11,461 bases of DNA, from NCBI GenBank assembly GCA_018714665.1, contig DVNA01000129.1, positions 1-11,461 on the forward strand, written 5' to 3'. The position numbers were made by a program, and so were the translations under genes. Positions 1 to 6,578 of the stretch are shown one piece after another. The stretch's first letter is position 1. Each line of letters opens with the position of its first letter. The notes beneath the pieces are model-generated. The model saw only the letters and a program-made list of their open reading frames with translations, searched no databases and had not been told where the DNA came from. The DNA is from Candidatus Gallibacteroides avistercoris (GTDB lineage: Bacteria; Bacteroidota; Bacteroidia; Bacteroidales; CHK158-818).

Positions 1-1
1 C

Positions 2-1615
2 GAGGAGGTACGGATAAACGAACAACAACTCTCGTTCGGGAAAAAGGTAATCGATACCAAACTCGGTACCAGAGCCAATATGTTTTGTTCGCCGTTCTTC
101 ATCCTTTCTCTCAACCAAAAGGCGCAGGAAAATGAGGGTGAGGTAATCATCGGCACATTGGCATGGACGGGAAATTTCCGCTTTACGTTCGAGATAGACC
201 AGAACAACGGGCTCCGCGTTCTTTCGGGTATCAATCCATACGCCTCGGAATACGAGCTGAAACCCAACGAGATTTTCCGAACCCCGGAATTCATCTTTAC
301 GTACAGCTCACAAGGGAAAGGGACTGCCAGTCGCAATTTTCACGATTGGGCGCGAACGTACCAGCTGAAAGACGGGATGGGGAGCCGGCTGACTCTGTTG
401 AATAACTGGGAGGCTACCTATTTCGATTTCAACGAAGAGAAACTGATTGCCCTGTTCGACGAGGCCAAGAAACTGGGCGTGGATATGTTTTTGTTAGACG
501 ACGGTTGGTTTGCCAACAAATATCCCCGCAGCAGCGATCGGCAAGGATTGGGCGATTGGGAAGAGACACACGACAAACTCCCCAACGGTATCGGGAAACT
601 GGTGTCGGAGGCCACCGCCAAAGGGCTGAAATTCGGCATCTGGATAGAACCCGAAATGGTAAACCCCAAAAGCGAACTGTACGAAAAGCACAAAGAGTGG
701 GTTATCCATCTGCCGAACCGGGAAGAGTATTACTTCCGAAACCAACTGGTACTGGATTTGAGTAACCCCGAGGTACAAGACTACGTCTTCGGCGTTGTGG
801 ACCGTCTGATGACAAAATACCCCGGAATAGCCTATTTCAAGTGGGATTGCAACAGCCCCATCACCAACATCTATTCGCCTTACCTGAAAGAGAAACAGTC
901 GCACCTGTACATCGAATATGTACGCGGGCTGTACAACGTTCTGAAACGGGTTCAAGAAAAATATCCCGACGTACCGATGATGCTCTGTTCGGGTGGCGGC
1001 GGGAGAAGCGACTACGAAGCATTAAAGTATTTTACCGAATTCTGGCCGAGCGACAATACCGACCCGGTAGAACGCATATTCATTCAATGGGGCTATTCCC
1101 ACCTATTCCCGGCTAAAAGCATCGCCGCACACGTAACTTCCTGGGGGAAACAACCCCTCAAATTCCGGGTGGATGTTGCCTCCATGTGCAAACTCGGGTT
1201 CGACATCCGGGTCAGCGAAATGAAAGAAACGGAGCTGGCGTTCTGCCAACAGGCTGTCAAAAACTTTAAACGGTTGGAAGAGGTGATACTCAATGGAGAC
1301 TTGTATCGCCTCGTATCGCCGTACGAGGGTAACCATGCTGCACTCATGTACGCCAATAAAGACCGGGAAAAAGCCCTCTTGTTTACGTTTGATATCCATC
1401 CCCGTTACGGAGAACAAACCTATCCCGTTCGTCTGGAAGGTCTCGATCCGGACAAACAATATAAAATAGAAGAGATAAACTTGATGCCCGGGAACAAATC
1501 CTCGGTAAGCGCGAACGGAAAGACATTCTCCGGAGACTACCTGATGAAGGTGGGAATACCGCTATTCTCTGCTACCGAAAACACCAGCCACGTATTGGAA
1601 ATTACGGCACAGTAG
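2..1615 (+). CDS. Alpha-galactosidase, GH36 family (5' end outside window)
   Basis: Hydrolyses terminal alpha-1,6-linked galactose from oligosaccharides such as melibiose and raffinose (family knowledge). The reading frame is open from base 2 with no stop, so the ATG at 80 is internal and the N-terminus lies outside the window; 537 residues are visible. GH36 enzymes usually have about 700-730 residues, so most of the N-terminal beta-sandwich domain is missing. Visible motifs of the (beta/alpha)8 barrel, numbered from base 2, include NNWEATYF and LLDDGWF. KWDCN carries the predicted nucleophile Asp282 (codon 845-847). CSGGGGRSD is followed by PSDNTD, whose first Asp, 351 (codon 1052-1054), is the predicted acid/base. 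A small C-terminal beta domain follows from about residue 430. The product ends at a TAG stop with no clear signal for terminator or downstream partner. A cytoplasmic or periplasmic location cannot be decided without the N-terminus. The family call is firm; the exact substrate is inferred. Confidence 0.93.
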   Translation, partial: EEVRINEQQLSFGKKVIDTKLGTRANMFCSPFFILSLNQKAQENEGEVIIGTLAWTGNFRFTFEIDQNNGLRVLSGINPYASEYELKPNEIFRTPEFIFTYSSQGKGTASRNFHDWARTYQLKDGMGSRLTLLNNWEATYFDFNEEKLIALFDEAKKLGVDMFLLDDGWFANKYPRSSDRQGLGDWEETHDKLPNGIGKLVSEATAKGLKFGIWIEPEMVNPKSELYEKHKEWVIHLPNREEYYFRNQLVLDLSNPEVQDYVFGVVDRLMTKYPGIAYFKWDCNSPITNIYSPYLKEKQSHLYIEYVRGLYNVLKRVQEKYPDVPMMLCSGGGGRSDYEALKYFTEFWPSDNTDPVERIFIQWGYSHLFPAKSIAAHVTSWGKQPLKFRVDVASMCKLGFDIRVSEMKETELAFCQQAVKNFKRLEEVILNGDLYRLVSPYEGNHAALMYANKDREKALLFTFDIHPRYGEQTYPVRLEGLDPDKQYKIEEINLMPGNKSSVSANGKTFSGDYLMKVGIPLFSATENTSHVLEITAQ

Positions 1616-1714
1616 AACTTTTTGTCCCTAAATTGGTTTTATTATGAGAAACAGCTTTTTCGATTTCCGTATAAAAACAGGGAGTCCCAAAAGACGAAGA
1701 TATTAAAATATTGC

Positions 1715-1722
1715 TAACTTTG
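1715..1722 (+). promoter_or_regulatory. Possible Bacteroidetes -7 promoter element upstream of the ytxH-like gene
   Basis: TAACTTTG matches the Bacteroidetes -7 consensus TAnnTTTG and lies in the 209-nt gap between the alpha-galactosidase and the YtxH-like gene. No TTTG or TTG is present at the expected distance upstream, so only half of the promoter is supported. If used, it would give a leader of roughly 95 nt. Confidence 0.5.
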
Positions 1723-1824
1723 TAGAAGATAGGATGCGATTGGTAAGGTTTATTCGGACTAGTTCGATTCTTTGCTCTCGCTTTCTCTATATGTATAAAA
1801 AGAACCCTTAAAACTCAATTCGTT

Positions 1825-2037
1825 ATGAAAGGTCTTAATGTTTTATTCGCCTTCTTAGGCGGAGCTGCCGTAGGAGCAGCATTGGGCGTATTGTTCGCAC
1901 CTGAAAAAGGGGTAGATACCCGTCGTCGTATTACCCAACTTTTACGGGAAAAAGGTATCAAACTCAACGCCGGAGAGATGGAAGAGCTGGTGGACCAAAT
2001 CACCACAGAATTAGCCCCTGACCAAAAAACGGTTTAA
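1825..2037 (+). CDS. YtxH-domain small membrane protein
   Basis: A 70-residue protein with one hydrophobic, Gly/Ala-rich segment at about residues 6-26, immediately followed by LFAPEKGVDTRRRI. This arrangement (membrane helix, then LFAP, a short turn and a basic stretch) is the hallmark of YtxH-type proteins, which are often annotated as gas-vesicle-like or general stress proteins without a known biochemical activity. The C-terminal half is a charged amphipathic helix ending in a short Pro/Lys tail, probably cytoplasmic. The ATG at 1825 is the only sensible start, preceded by an AT-rich leader without a strong ribosome binding site. It heads a three-gene set of small membrane-associated proteins. 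By analogy with the enterobacterial yqjD-yqjE-yqjK cluster, a role in envelope or stationary-phase stress is plausible but only inferred. Confidence 0.8.
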   Translation: MKGLNVLFAFLGGAAVGAALGVLFAPEKGVDTRRRITQLLREKGIKLNAGEMEELVDQITTELAPDQKTV

Positions 2038-2054
2038 TACCCGATAAAAGGTAA

Positions 2055-2077
2055 TACCGGAAATAATTTTTTCGGTA
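2055..2077 (+). terminator. Weak AT-rich hairpin after the ytxH-like gene
   Basis: Bases 2055-2063 pair with 2069-2077 (nine pairs, one of them G-T) around a 5-nt loop, beginning 18 nt after the stop codon. Its arms hold runs of A and T, but no T tract follows the 3' arm. It could weaken or terminate transcription between this gene and the next; the call is tentative. Confidence 0.25.
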
Positions 2078-2087
2078 CAACATTTTC

Positions 2088-2129
2088 ACAACCATATTTA
2101 CAACATGATCGGGTTGTAAATATGGTTGT
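2088..2129. repeat. 17-bp perfect inverted repeat with 8-nt loop
   Basis: Bases 2088-2104 (ACAACCATATTTACAAC) are the exact reverse complement of 2113-2129, separated by ATGATCGG. It lies in the gap between the YtxH-like and holin-like genes and ends 26 nt before the likely ATG at 2156. The 3' arm is not followed by a T tract on either strand (CAACCAAATTA on the plus strand), so it is not a classical intrinsic terminator. It could be a terminator of Bacteroidetes style, an mRNA-stabilising or processing stem, or an operator. The repeat itself is certain; its role is not. Confidence 0.9.
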
Positions 2130-2155
2130 CAACCAAATTAATAGCCCTACGCGTT

Positions 2156-2518
2156 ATGCAAGATCCCAACAACACGACGAATCCCTACAAAGAGCTCTTT
2201 TCGGAAACGAAAAAATATGTAGAGTTACAAAAAAAGCTGTTTAAACTCGAAAGTGTCGAGAAAGCCGGGATTCTTTTCTCCGCCCTGATTTTTTTGATAC
2301 TGGCGATCGTTCTTTGTGCCGGATTGGGATTCTACCTGATGTTTACCATCGCCTACCTGCTCGAACCGGCAATAGGACTCATGTGGAGTTTCTTGCTTAT
2401 AAGCGGATTTTACCTGTTGTTGATCTTTATCCTGTTTATTTTCAGGAAAGCACTGATTATCAATCCGATCATCCGATTCTTGTCAAAACTATTTTTAAAC
2501 GAAAACGACATTTCCTAA
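2156..2518 (+). CDS. Holin-superfamily (Phage_holin_3_6 / YqjE-like) membrane protein
   Basis: A 120-residue protein with a charged N-terminal helix (about residues 11-36, rich in Lys and Glu), two strongly hydrophobic segments (about 38-68 and 72-97) and a short polar tail. This layout fits the Phage_holin_3_6 family, which in free-living bacteria includes YqjE-type inner-membrane proteins and does not imply a prophage. The frame extends upstream to a TTG at 2126, but that codon lies inside the 3' arm of the 17-bp inverted repeat, so the ATG at 2156 is the better start. The next gene begins one base after this stop, so the two are almost certainly cotranscribed. No enzymatic motif is present. 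The function is probably structural or stress-related, by analogy only. Confidence 0.72.
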   Translation: MQDPNNTTNPYKELFSETKKYVELQKKLFKLESVEKAGILFSALIFLILAIVLCAGLGFYLMFTIAYLLEPAIGLMWSFLLISGFYLLLIFILFIFRKALIINPIIRFLSKLFLNENDIS

Positions 2519-2519
2519 C

Positions 2520-2783
2520 ATGACCATGAAAACAATCCCCCCCAAAAAAGAGATTATCCTGTCGTTAGAAGAGATCGCTTTACAAAAAGATCTGGTAAAA
2601 AAGGAAATAGCCGACCAAAAGAAGAGGGTATCAGCAGCGGCCCAACGCGTTGCCGCACCTTTTATCCAGAAAAGCGAGCGTATCGGATTTTTTTCCCGTA
2701 CGTTGGGAACGAGTATTACCATCATGCAGGGTGTTTTCTTCGGAATAAAAATGTTGCGAAAAATCCGGATGTTTTTGAAATAA
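2520..2783 (+). CDS. Small basic helical protein, third gene of the yqjDEK-like set (function unknown)
   Basis: An 87-residue protein, or 85 if translation begins at the second ATG (2526); the sequence does not decide between them. Residues 9-47 are Lys/Glu/Ala-rich and predicted to be one long helix, possibly a coiled coil. Residues 56-78 are moderately hydrophobic and may lie along or across the membrane, and the end is very basic (RKIRMFLK). It starts one base after the stop of the holin-like gene, so the two are translationally adjacent. I do not recognise a domain. Position, size and composition recall YqjK, the small third partner of enterobacterial yqjD-yqjE, but sequence homology is not claimed. 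A run of seven C then six A (2537-2549) sits just inside the 5' end of the coding sequence. Confidence 0.68.
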   Translation: MTMKTIPPKKEIILSLEEIALQKDLVKKEIADQKKRVSAAAQRVAAPFIQKSERIGFFSRTLGTSITIMQGVFFGIKMLRKIRMFLK

Positions 2784-2810
2784 TAAGACCGATACCCTAA
2801 AACAACTCGA

Positions 2811-4058
2811 TTACAATCCTAATTCCACCTGAAAACGGACCTCCCAACGATTATACTCTTTCATAACATTGGTACGATAATTGTACGAAGCATCGGCTTG
2901 AACCTTTAAACTGTGTCCGATCAGGTATTTAGTTACTCCAAAAGTAGATTGATTAAACGTGTCATAACCGGCTAACGGACGGACCTCCCGGTCAGGTAAC
3001 AAGGTAGAATTACGCAAGGCCAACTCCCAATTGGAGGGCAAGATATAGCTTGTCTGTACATTCACACCCTTTCCGGCATACACAAACTGACCCGTTTCGG
3101 TATCGAGAACCGGATCGTTGCAAGCTCGTCCCATCACATCGGTATAAAAAGCAAATCCTCGGTATTTGAGAATAAAATCAAAAAAGTACGACGATAAAGA
3201 CCGTTTCATCCCTTCGGGCATACGGGCTCCGTTTTGTCCTTGCACGCGCAAAGCCCGGTGATTATAACTGTATGTACCGGCCAACAGCATCTTTACGGTT
3301 TGTTCCCGCTCGAAATCGCCCTCAATAATCTCTCCGTAAGATTTGAACCGTCCCAACGGGAACAATTCGATCCGCCCGGTATAAGCCAACCCGCTGTTTT
3401 CAGATGTAGCCCAGTTACGCCCCTCTCCCAACGTTACAGAGCCTTTGGCCGAGAGATGAAAATCTCCGATTACCGGTTTATGATATTCTCCAAAAAAACC
3501 AAAATCCCGATCCAGATTAAACTCGCTGTTTACAATGGAACGATCCACAAACTGCAAGGCACTGGATGAATTGACACGTGCTCTGTTTGCCTTGATTTTC
3601 GTCTGACCAAATCCGATATTCCAGGTAGAAGAGGGTATGTAATATACCATCGCATCGCGTATGATATTGTTGTTTCCATTAGGCAACACCTTCGTATCGT
3701 AAGGAGAAAAACCCAACTGTATGGAGTAAGTCAACTTGGGAGAATATATGTATCCGTCAAAACGCAAGCGCAAACGCTTCACCTGGGCCTCTGTTTTCGT
3801 TACCTTAAAATCTTCATCCATATAAAGACCTACCATATTCTGCATCCGGAAACGCATGGTCATACCGTAACTTTTATTTTGGGGTTGAAACGTGATACCC
3901 CGTCCCACCTCGATATTGGGCATATTGCGTATTTTCTCTACCCACTCGTCCGACAACCCAGTATGTACAGAATCCCATTTCAAAAAGCTCTCGTTTTGGG
4001 CAGATGCTCCTACCAGGATACAAGCCCAGAACAACAGTCCGATAAAACTCTTTCTCAT
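2811..4058 (-). CDS. Outer-membrane porin, phosphate-selective OprO/OprP family
   Basis: A 415-residue outer-membrane beta-barrel that probably lets small anions or other solutes cross the outer membrane. A type I signal peptide is clear: basic MRK, a hydrophobic core, and an ASA|QN cleavage site after residue 20. The mature part alternates polar and aromatic residues in many short strands (for example RLRLRFDGYIYSP and KLTYSIQLGFSP), with acidic and Asn/Gly-rich loops, as in porin O/P proteins of Bacteroidales. The last residue is Leu rather than the commoner Phe of beta-barrel C-termini. It lies 60 nt downstream of the ABC-F gene on the same strand. No good promoter is visible in that gap, so readthrough from the ABC-F promoter is possible. 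It converges on the small membrane genes with only 27 nt between stops. Substrate selectivity cannot be read from the sequence; phosphate is just the family name. Confidence 0.85.
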   Translation of the reverse strand: MRKSFIGLLFWACILVGASAQNESFLKWDSVHTGLSDEWVEKIRNMPNIEVGRGITFQPQNKSYGMTMRFRMQNMVGLYMDEDFKVTKTEAQVKRLRLRFDGYIYSPKLTYSIQLGFSPYDTKVLPNGNNNIIRDAMVYYIPSSTWNIGFGQTKIKANRARVNSSSALQFVDRSIVNSEFNLDRDFGFFGEYHKPVIGDFHLSAKGSVTLGEGRNWATSENSGLAYTGRIELFPLGRFKSYGEIIEGDFEREQTVKMLLAGTYSYNHRALRVQGQNGARMPEGMKRSLSSYFFDFILKYRGFAFYTDVMGRACNDPVLDTETGQFVYAGKGVNVQTSYILPSNWELALRNSTLLPDREVRPLAGYDTFNQSTFGVTKYLIGHSLKVQADASYNYRTNVMKEYNRWEVRFQVELGL

Positions 4059-4118
4059 CTCTATGCTAAAATTTATCTCTTCTGAAAGGCTACCGGACTT
4101 ACACAGGCGGATGACCGG

Positions 4119-5738
4119 TTATTTTACACCATACAAACGCTCGCGCAGGGCTTTCACCTTTTCGTCAATAATGTAATCGTCATAATCCATCATCTTATCG
4201 ATGATTCCATTCGGTGTCAATTCGATAATCCGGTTACAAACGGTTTGAATGAACTCGTGGTCGTGCGAAGCCAGCAACACATTTCCCTTAAAAACCTTCA
4301 AGGTATTGTTGAATGCCTGTATCGACTCCAAATCCAGGTGGTTGGTAGGCGAATCCAACACCATCGTATTGGCATTGCGCAACATCATGCGGGCAATCAT
4401 ACACCGCATCTTCTCGCCTCCGGACAACACACTGGCACTCTTTTGCAACTCTTCTCCGGAAAACAGCATCTTACCCAGAAATCCTTTCAGGTAAAGTTCG
4501 CTGGTATCGTCCGAAAACTGAGCCAGCCAATCGACCAGATTCAAATCCGTATTAAAGAACGACGTATTGTCTATGGGTAAATAGGCCGTCGTGATAGTCT
4601 GCCCCCACTCGAATGTCCCTTCGTCGGCTTTTTCGCAACCGCAAATAATATCGAACAAGGCAGACATCGCACGCGGATCCCGCGACAGAAACACGATTTT
4701 ATCATCTTTCTCAACCGAAAAATTGACATCCTTGAAAAGTAACGTCCCTTCTACCGATTTGGTAAGACCTTTTACTTCCAATATCTTATTCCCCGGCTCG
4801 CGCGAAGGGGTAAAAATTATCCCCGGATAACGACGCGATGAGGGTTTTATCTCCTCTATATTCAGCTTTTCCAGCATCTTCTTACGGCTGGTGGTCTGTT
4901 TACTTTTGGCAACATTGGCACTGAAACGCTGGATAAACTCCAACAACTCCTTTTTGCGCTCCTCGGCTTTCTTATTCTGCTGTTGCTGCTGGCGCAAAGC
5001 CAATTGGCTCGACTCGTACCAGAAACTGTAATTTCCGGCAAAGAGCTCTACCTTTCCATAGTCTATATCGACCGTATGCGTACAGACTGAATCCAGGAAA
5101 TGGCGATCATGAGAAACAATCAGAACGGTATTTTCAAAATCGGCCAAATAATTTTCAAGCCACATGACCGTCTCCAAGTCCAAATCGTTGGTAGGCTCAT
5201 CCAACAAAAGATTGTCCGGTTTCCCAAAAAGAGCTTTCGCCAGTAAGACGCGGACCTTCTCTTTCCCACTCAAATCTTTCATCAGCATGTTATGCAAAGA
5301 CTCCTTGATACCCAATCCGCTCAACAGGTTAGCCGCATCGCTCTCTGCATTCCACCCCTCCAACTCGGCAAACTTCTCTTCCAACTCGGAAACCCGGATA
5401 CCATCTTCGTCATTGAAATCGGGCTTTGCATACAGGGCATCGCGCTCACGCATAATTTCCCATAAAACGGTATGGCCCATCAAAACGGTATCGAGTACCG
5501 TACATTCGTCGAACGCGAAGTGATCTTGGCTTAAAACCGACAACCGTTCACCGGCTCCCAGCGAAACTGTTCCGTGCGAAGGTTCCAACGACCCGCTCAA
5601 CACACGTAACAAGGTAGACTTTCCGGCTCCATTGGCCCCGATTATACCGTAGCAGTTACCTGCCGTGAATTTCAGATTAACATCCTGAAAAAGAACTCTC
5701 TTTCCAAACTGGACAGCTAAATTGTTTACCGTTATCAT
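4119..5738 (-). CDS. ABC-F family ATPase (YbiT-like), ribosome-associated
   Basis: A 539-residue soluble protein with two ABC ATPase domains and no membrane segment, as in ABC-F proteins that bind the ribosomal E site and modulate translation or protect against antibiotics. NBD1 has Walker A GANGAGKST (34-42), signature LSGKE (156-160), Walker B LLLDEPTNDLD with catalytic Glu181, and H-loop His210. A charged interdomain linker (about 247-305, with a Gln run) matches the tRNA-interaction region. NBD2 has signature LSGGE (438-442) and H-loop His492. Its Walker A is unrecognisable (SRDPRAMSAL around 352-361), and its Walker B reads LDSPTNHLD, with Ser463 where the catalytic Glu belongs. The frame extends to a TTG at 5762, but that codon overlaps the -7 promoter element, so the ATG at 5738 is the start. 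Length and domain order suggest a YbiT-like housekeeping member rather than a known resistance protein, though this is inferred. Confidence 0.92.
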   Translation of the reverse strand: MITVNNLAVQFGKRVLFQDVNLKFTAGNCYGIIGANGAGKSTLLRVLSGSLEPSHGTVSLGAGERLSVLSQDHFAFDECTVLDTVLMGHTVLWEIMRERDALYAKPDFNDEDGIRVSELEEKFAELEGWNAESDAANLLSGLGIKESLHNMLMKDLSGKEKVRVLLAKALFGKPDNLLLDEPTNDLDLETVMWLENYLADFENTVLIVSHDRHFLDSVCTHTVDIDYGKVELFAGNYSFWYESSQLALRQQQQQNKKAEERKKELLEFIQRFSANVAKSKQTTSRKKMLEKLNIEEIKPSSRRYPGIIFTPSREPGNKILEVKGLTKSVEGTLLFKDVNFSVEKDDKIVFLSRDPRAMSALFDIICGCEKADEGTFEWGQTITTAYLPIDNTSFFNTDLNLVDWLAQFSDDTSELYLKGFLGKMLFSGEELQKSASVLSGGEKMRCMIARMMLRNANTMVLDSPTNHLDLESIQAFNNTLKVFKGNVLLASHDHEFIQTVCNRIIELTPNGIIDKMMDYDDYIIDEKVKALRERLYGVK

Positions 5739-5759
5739 ATCTTTTTTAAATTTGAGGTG

Positions 5760-5790
5760 CAAAGGTAGTTATTTTGCCACACTCTGCAAC
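5760..5790 (-). promoter_or_regulatory. Bacteroidetes sigma-type promoter for the ABC-F gene
   Basis: On the minus strand, GTTG (5790-5787) is followed after 19 nt by TACCTTTG (5767-5760), matching the -33 TTTG / -7 TAnnTTTG consensus with normal spacing. Transcription would begin near 5753-5755, leaving a very short leader of about 15-17 nt before the ATG at 5738. This placement also rules out the upstream TTG start. Confidence 0.75.
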
Positions 5791-5940
5791 ACCCTGAAAA
5801 TCTCATCTTCGGGATGATTTCCTCAAAAAAATACGGACAAACCAATTTTTCGGCAAAGAAACAGAACGAAAATGACACTCGTATTACATTCATATTTCAA
5901 ACATATTTCATTCTTTATGATTCGTTTTACTGTCCTTTTT

Positions 5941-5972
5941 TTTGTGTAGACTTTCCGGTTTATTTATCTTTG
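5941..5972 (+). promoter_or_regulatory. Bacteroidetes sigma-type promoter for the tsaC gene cluster
   Basis: TTTG at 5941-5944, a 20-nt spacer, and TATCTTTG at 5965-5972 match both promoter boxes of the phylum. Transcription would start near 5978-5980, about 25 nt before the tsaC ATG. No comparable promoter is visible before the following genes, so this may drive the whole run rightwards. Confidence 0.78.
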
Positions 5973-6004
5973 TATCCTGCTTCTTATATTTAGGATGAAT
6001 AGCC

Positions 6005-6568
6005 ATGAGTGAAGATATAAAAAAAGCCTGTGAGATCATGGAGCAAGGAGGTATCATCCTGTATCCCACCGATACGGTATGGGGTATCGGATGCGATGCC
6101 ACAAACCAGGCAGCCGTAAAACGTATTTACGAACTGAAACAACGGACCGATAGCAAAGCCATGCTGGTGCTGGTAGACAAAGAGGTCAAAATAGATTTTT
6201 ACGTCCGAAATGTTCCGGAAATAGCCTGGCAACTGATTGAGGTAAGCGACAAACCGCTCACCATTATATACCCTGAGGCCCGCAACCTGGCTCCGAACCT
6301 GTTGGCTGCCGATGGCAGTGTAGGTATACGCCTTACCCGGGAAAAGTTTTCTAAACAACTGTGTGAAAGATTCCGAAAAGCCATCGTATCGACATCGGCC
6401 AATATCAGCGGACAACCCGGAGCGGCCAATTTCAGCCTAATATCGGAAGAGATAAAACAGGGGGTAGACTACATCGTACAGTATCGCCAAGACGATACAT
6501 CCACCCCTACACCGTCCAGCATTATTAAATTGGATAAAAACGGAACCATCCAAATCATACGCAAATAA
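6005..6568 (+). CDS. tsaC: L-threonylcarbamoyladenylate synthase (TsaC/YrdC/Sua5 family)
   Basis: Makes threonylcarbamoyl-AMP from threonine, bicarbonate and ATP, the first step of t6A formation at position 37 of ANN-decoding tRNAs; cytoplasmic. The 187 residues comprise one YrdC domain, without the extra C-terminal domain of Sua5, hence the symbol tsaC. Visible motifs are the N-terminal GGIILYPTDTVWGIGCDA (about 15-32), the nucleotide-binding KQR at 45-47 followed by Lys51, GSVGIRLT (about 100-107) and VSTSANISG (128-136). The start ATG at 6005 is preceded by AGGA at 5992-5995 and lies a short distance after a clear promoter. It is the first gene of a rightward cluster; the esterase gene begins 10 nt after its stop. 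In other Bacteroidales this gene commonly sits near a ClC channel gene and fmt (from memory), as here. Confidence 0.95.
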   Translation: MSEDIKKACEIMEQGGIILYPTDTVWGIGCDATNQAAVKRIYELKQRTDSKAMLVLVDKEVKIDFYVRNVPEIAWQLIEVSDKPLTIIYPEARNLAPNLLAADGSVGIRLTREKFSKQLCERFRKAIVSTSANISGQPGAANFSLISEEIKQGVDYIVQYRQDDTSTPTPSSIIKLDKNGTIQIIRK

Positions 6569-6578
6569 CATAACTACT

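Noticed and set aside
80..82. ATG at 80 as the start of the alpha-galactosidase
   Set aside because: The frame is open to the window edge, and a start here would remove most of the N-terminal domain usual in GH36.
2126..2155. A TTG start ten codons upstream of the holin-like ATG
   Set aside because: It lies in the 3' arm of the 17-bp inverted repeat; the added residues are not hydrophobic or conserved-looking.
2156..2518. Holin-like protein as evidence of a prophage
   Set aside because: No lysin, structural, integrase or attachment-site signals are nearby, and this holin family is widespread in non-phage membrane proteins.
4092..4119. ACCGG/CCGGT inverted repeat between the ABC-F and porin genes as a terminator
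   Set aside because: Only five pairs with an 18-nt loop and no T tract; it also overlaps the ABC-F stop codon.
5739..5762. A TTG start eight codons upstream of the ABC-F ATG
   Set aside because: The codon overlaps the -7 box of the promoter, and ABC-F proteins normally begin MI-x-V-x-N-L as seen from the ATG at 5738.
5802..5818. Small hairpin around TCATCTTCGGGATGA
   Set aside because: Six pairs with a 3-nt loop; it lies upstream of the ABC-F promoter and follows no gene, so it has no obvious transcript to act on.
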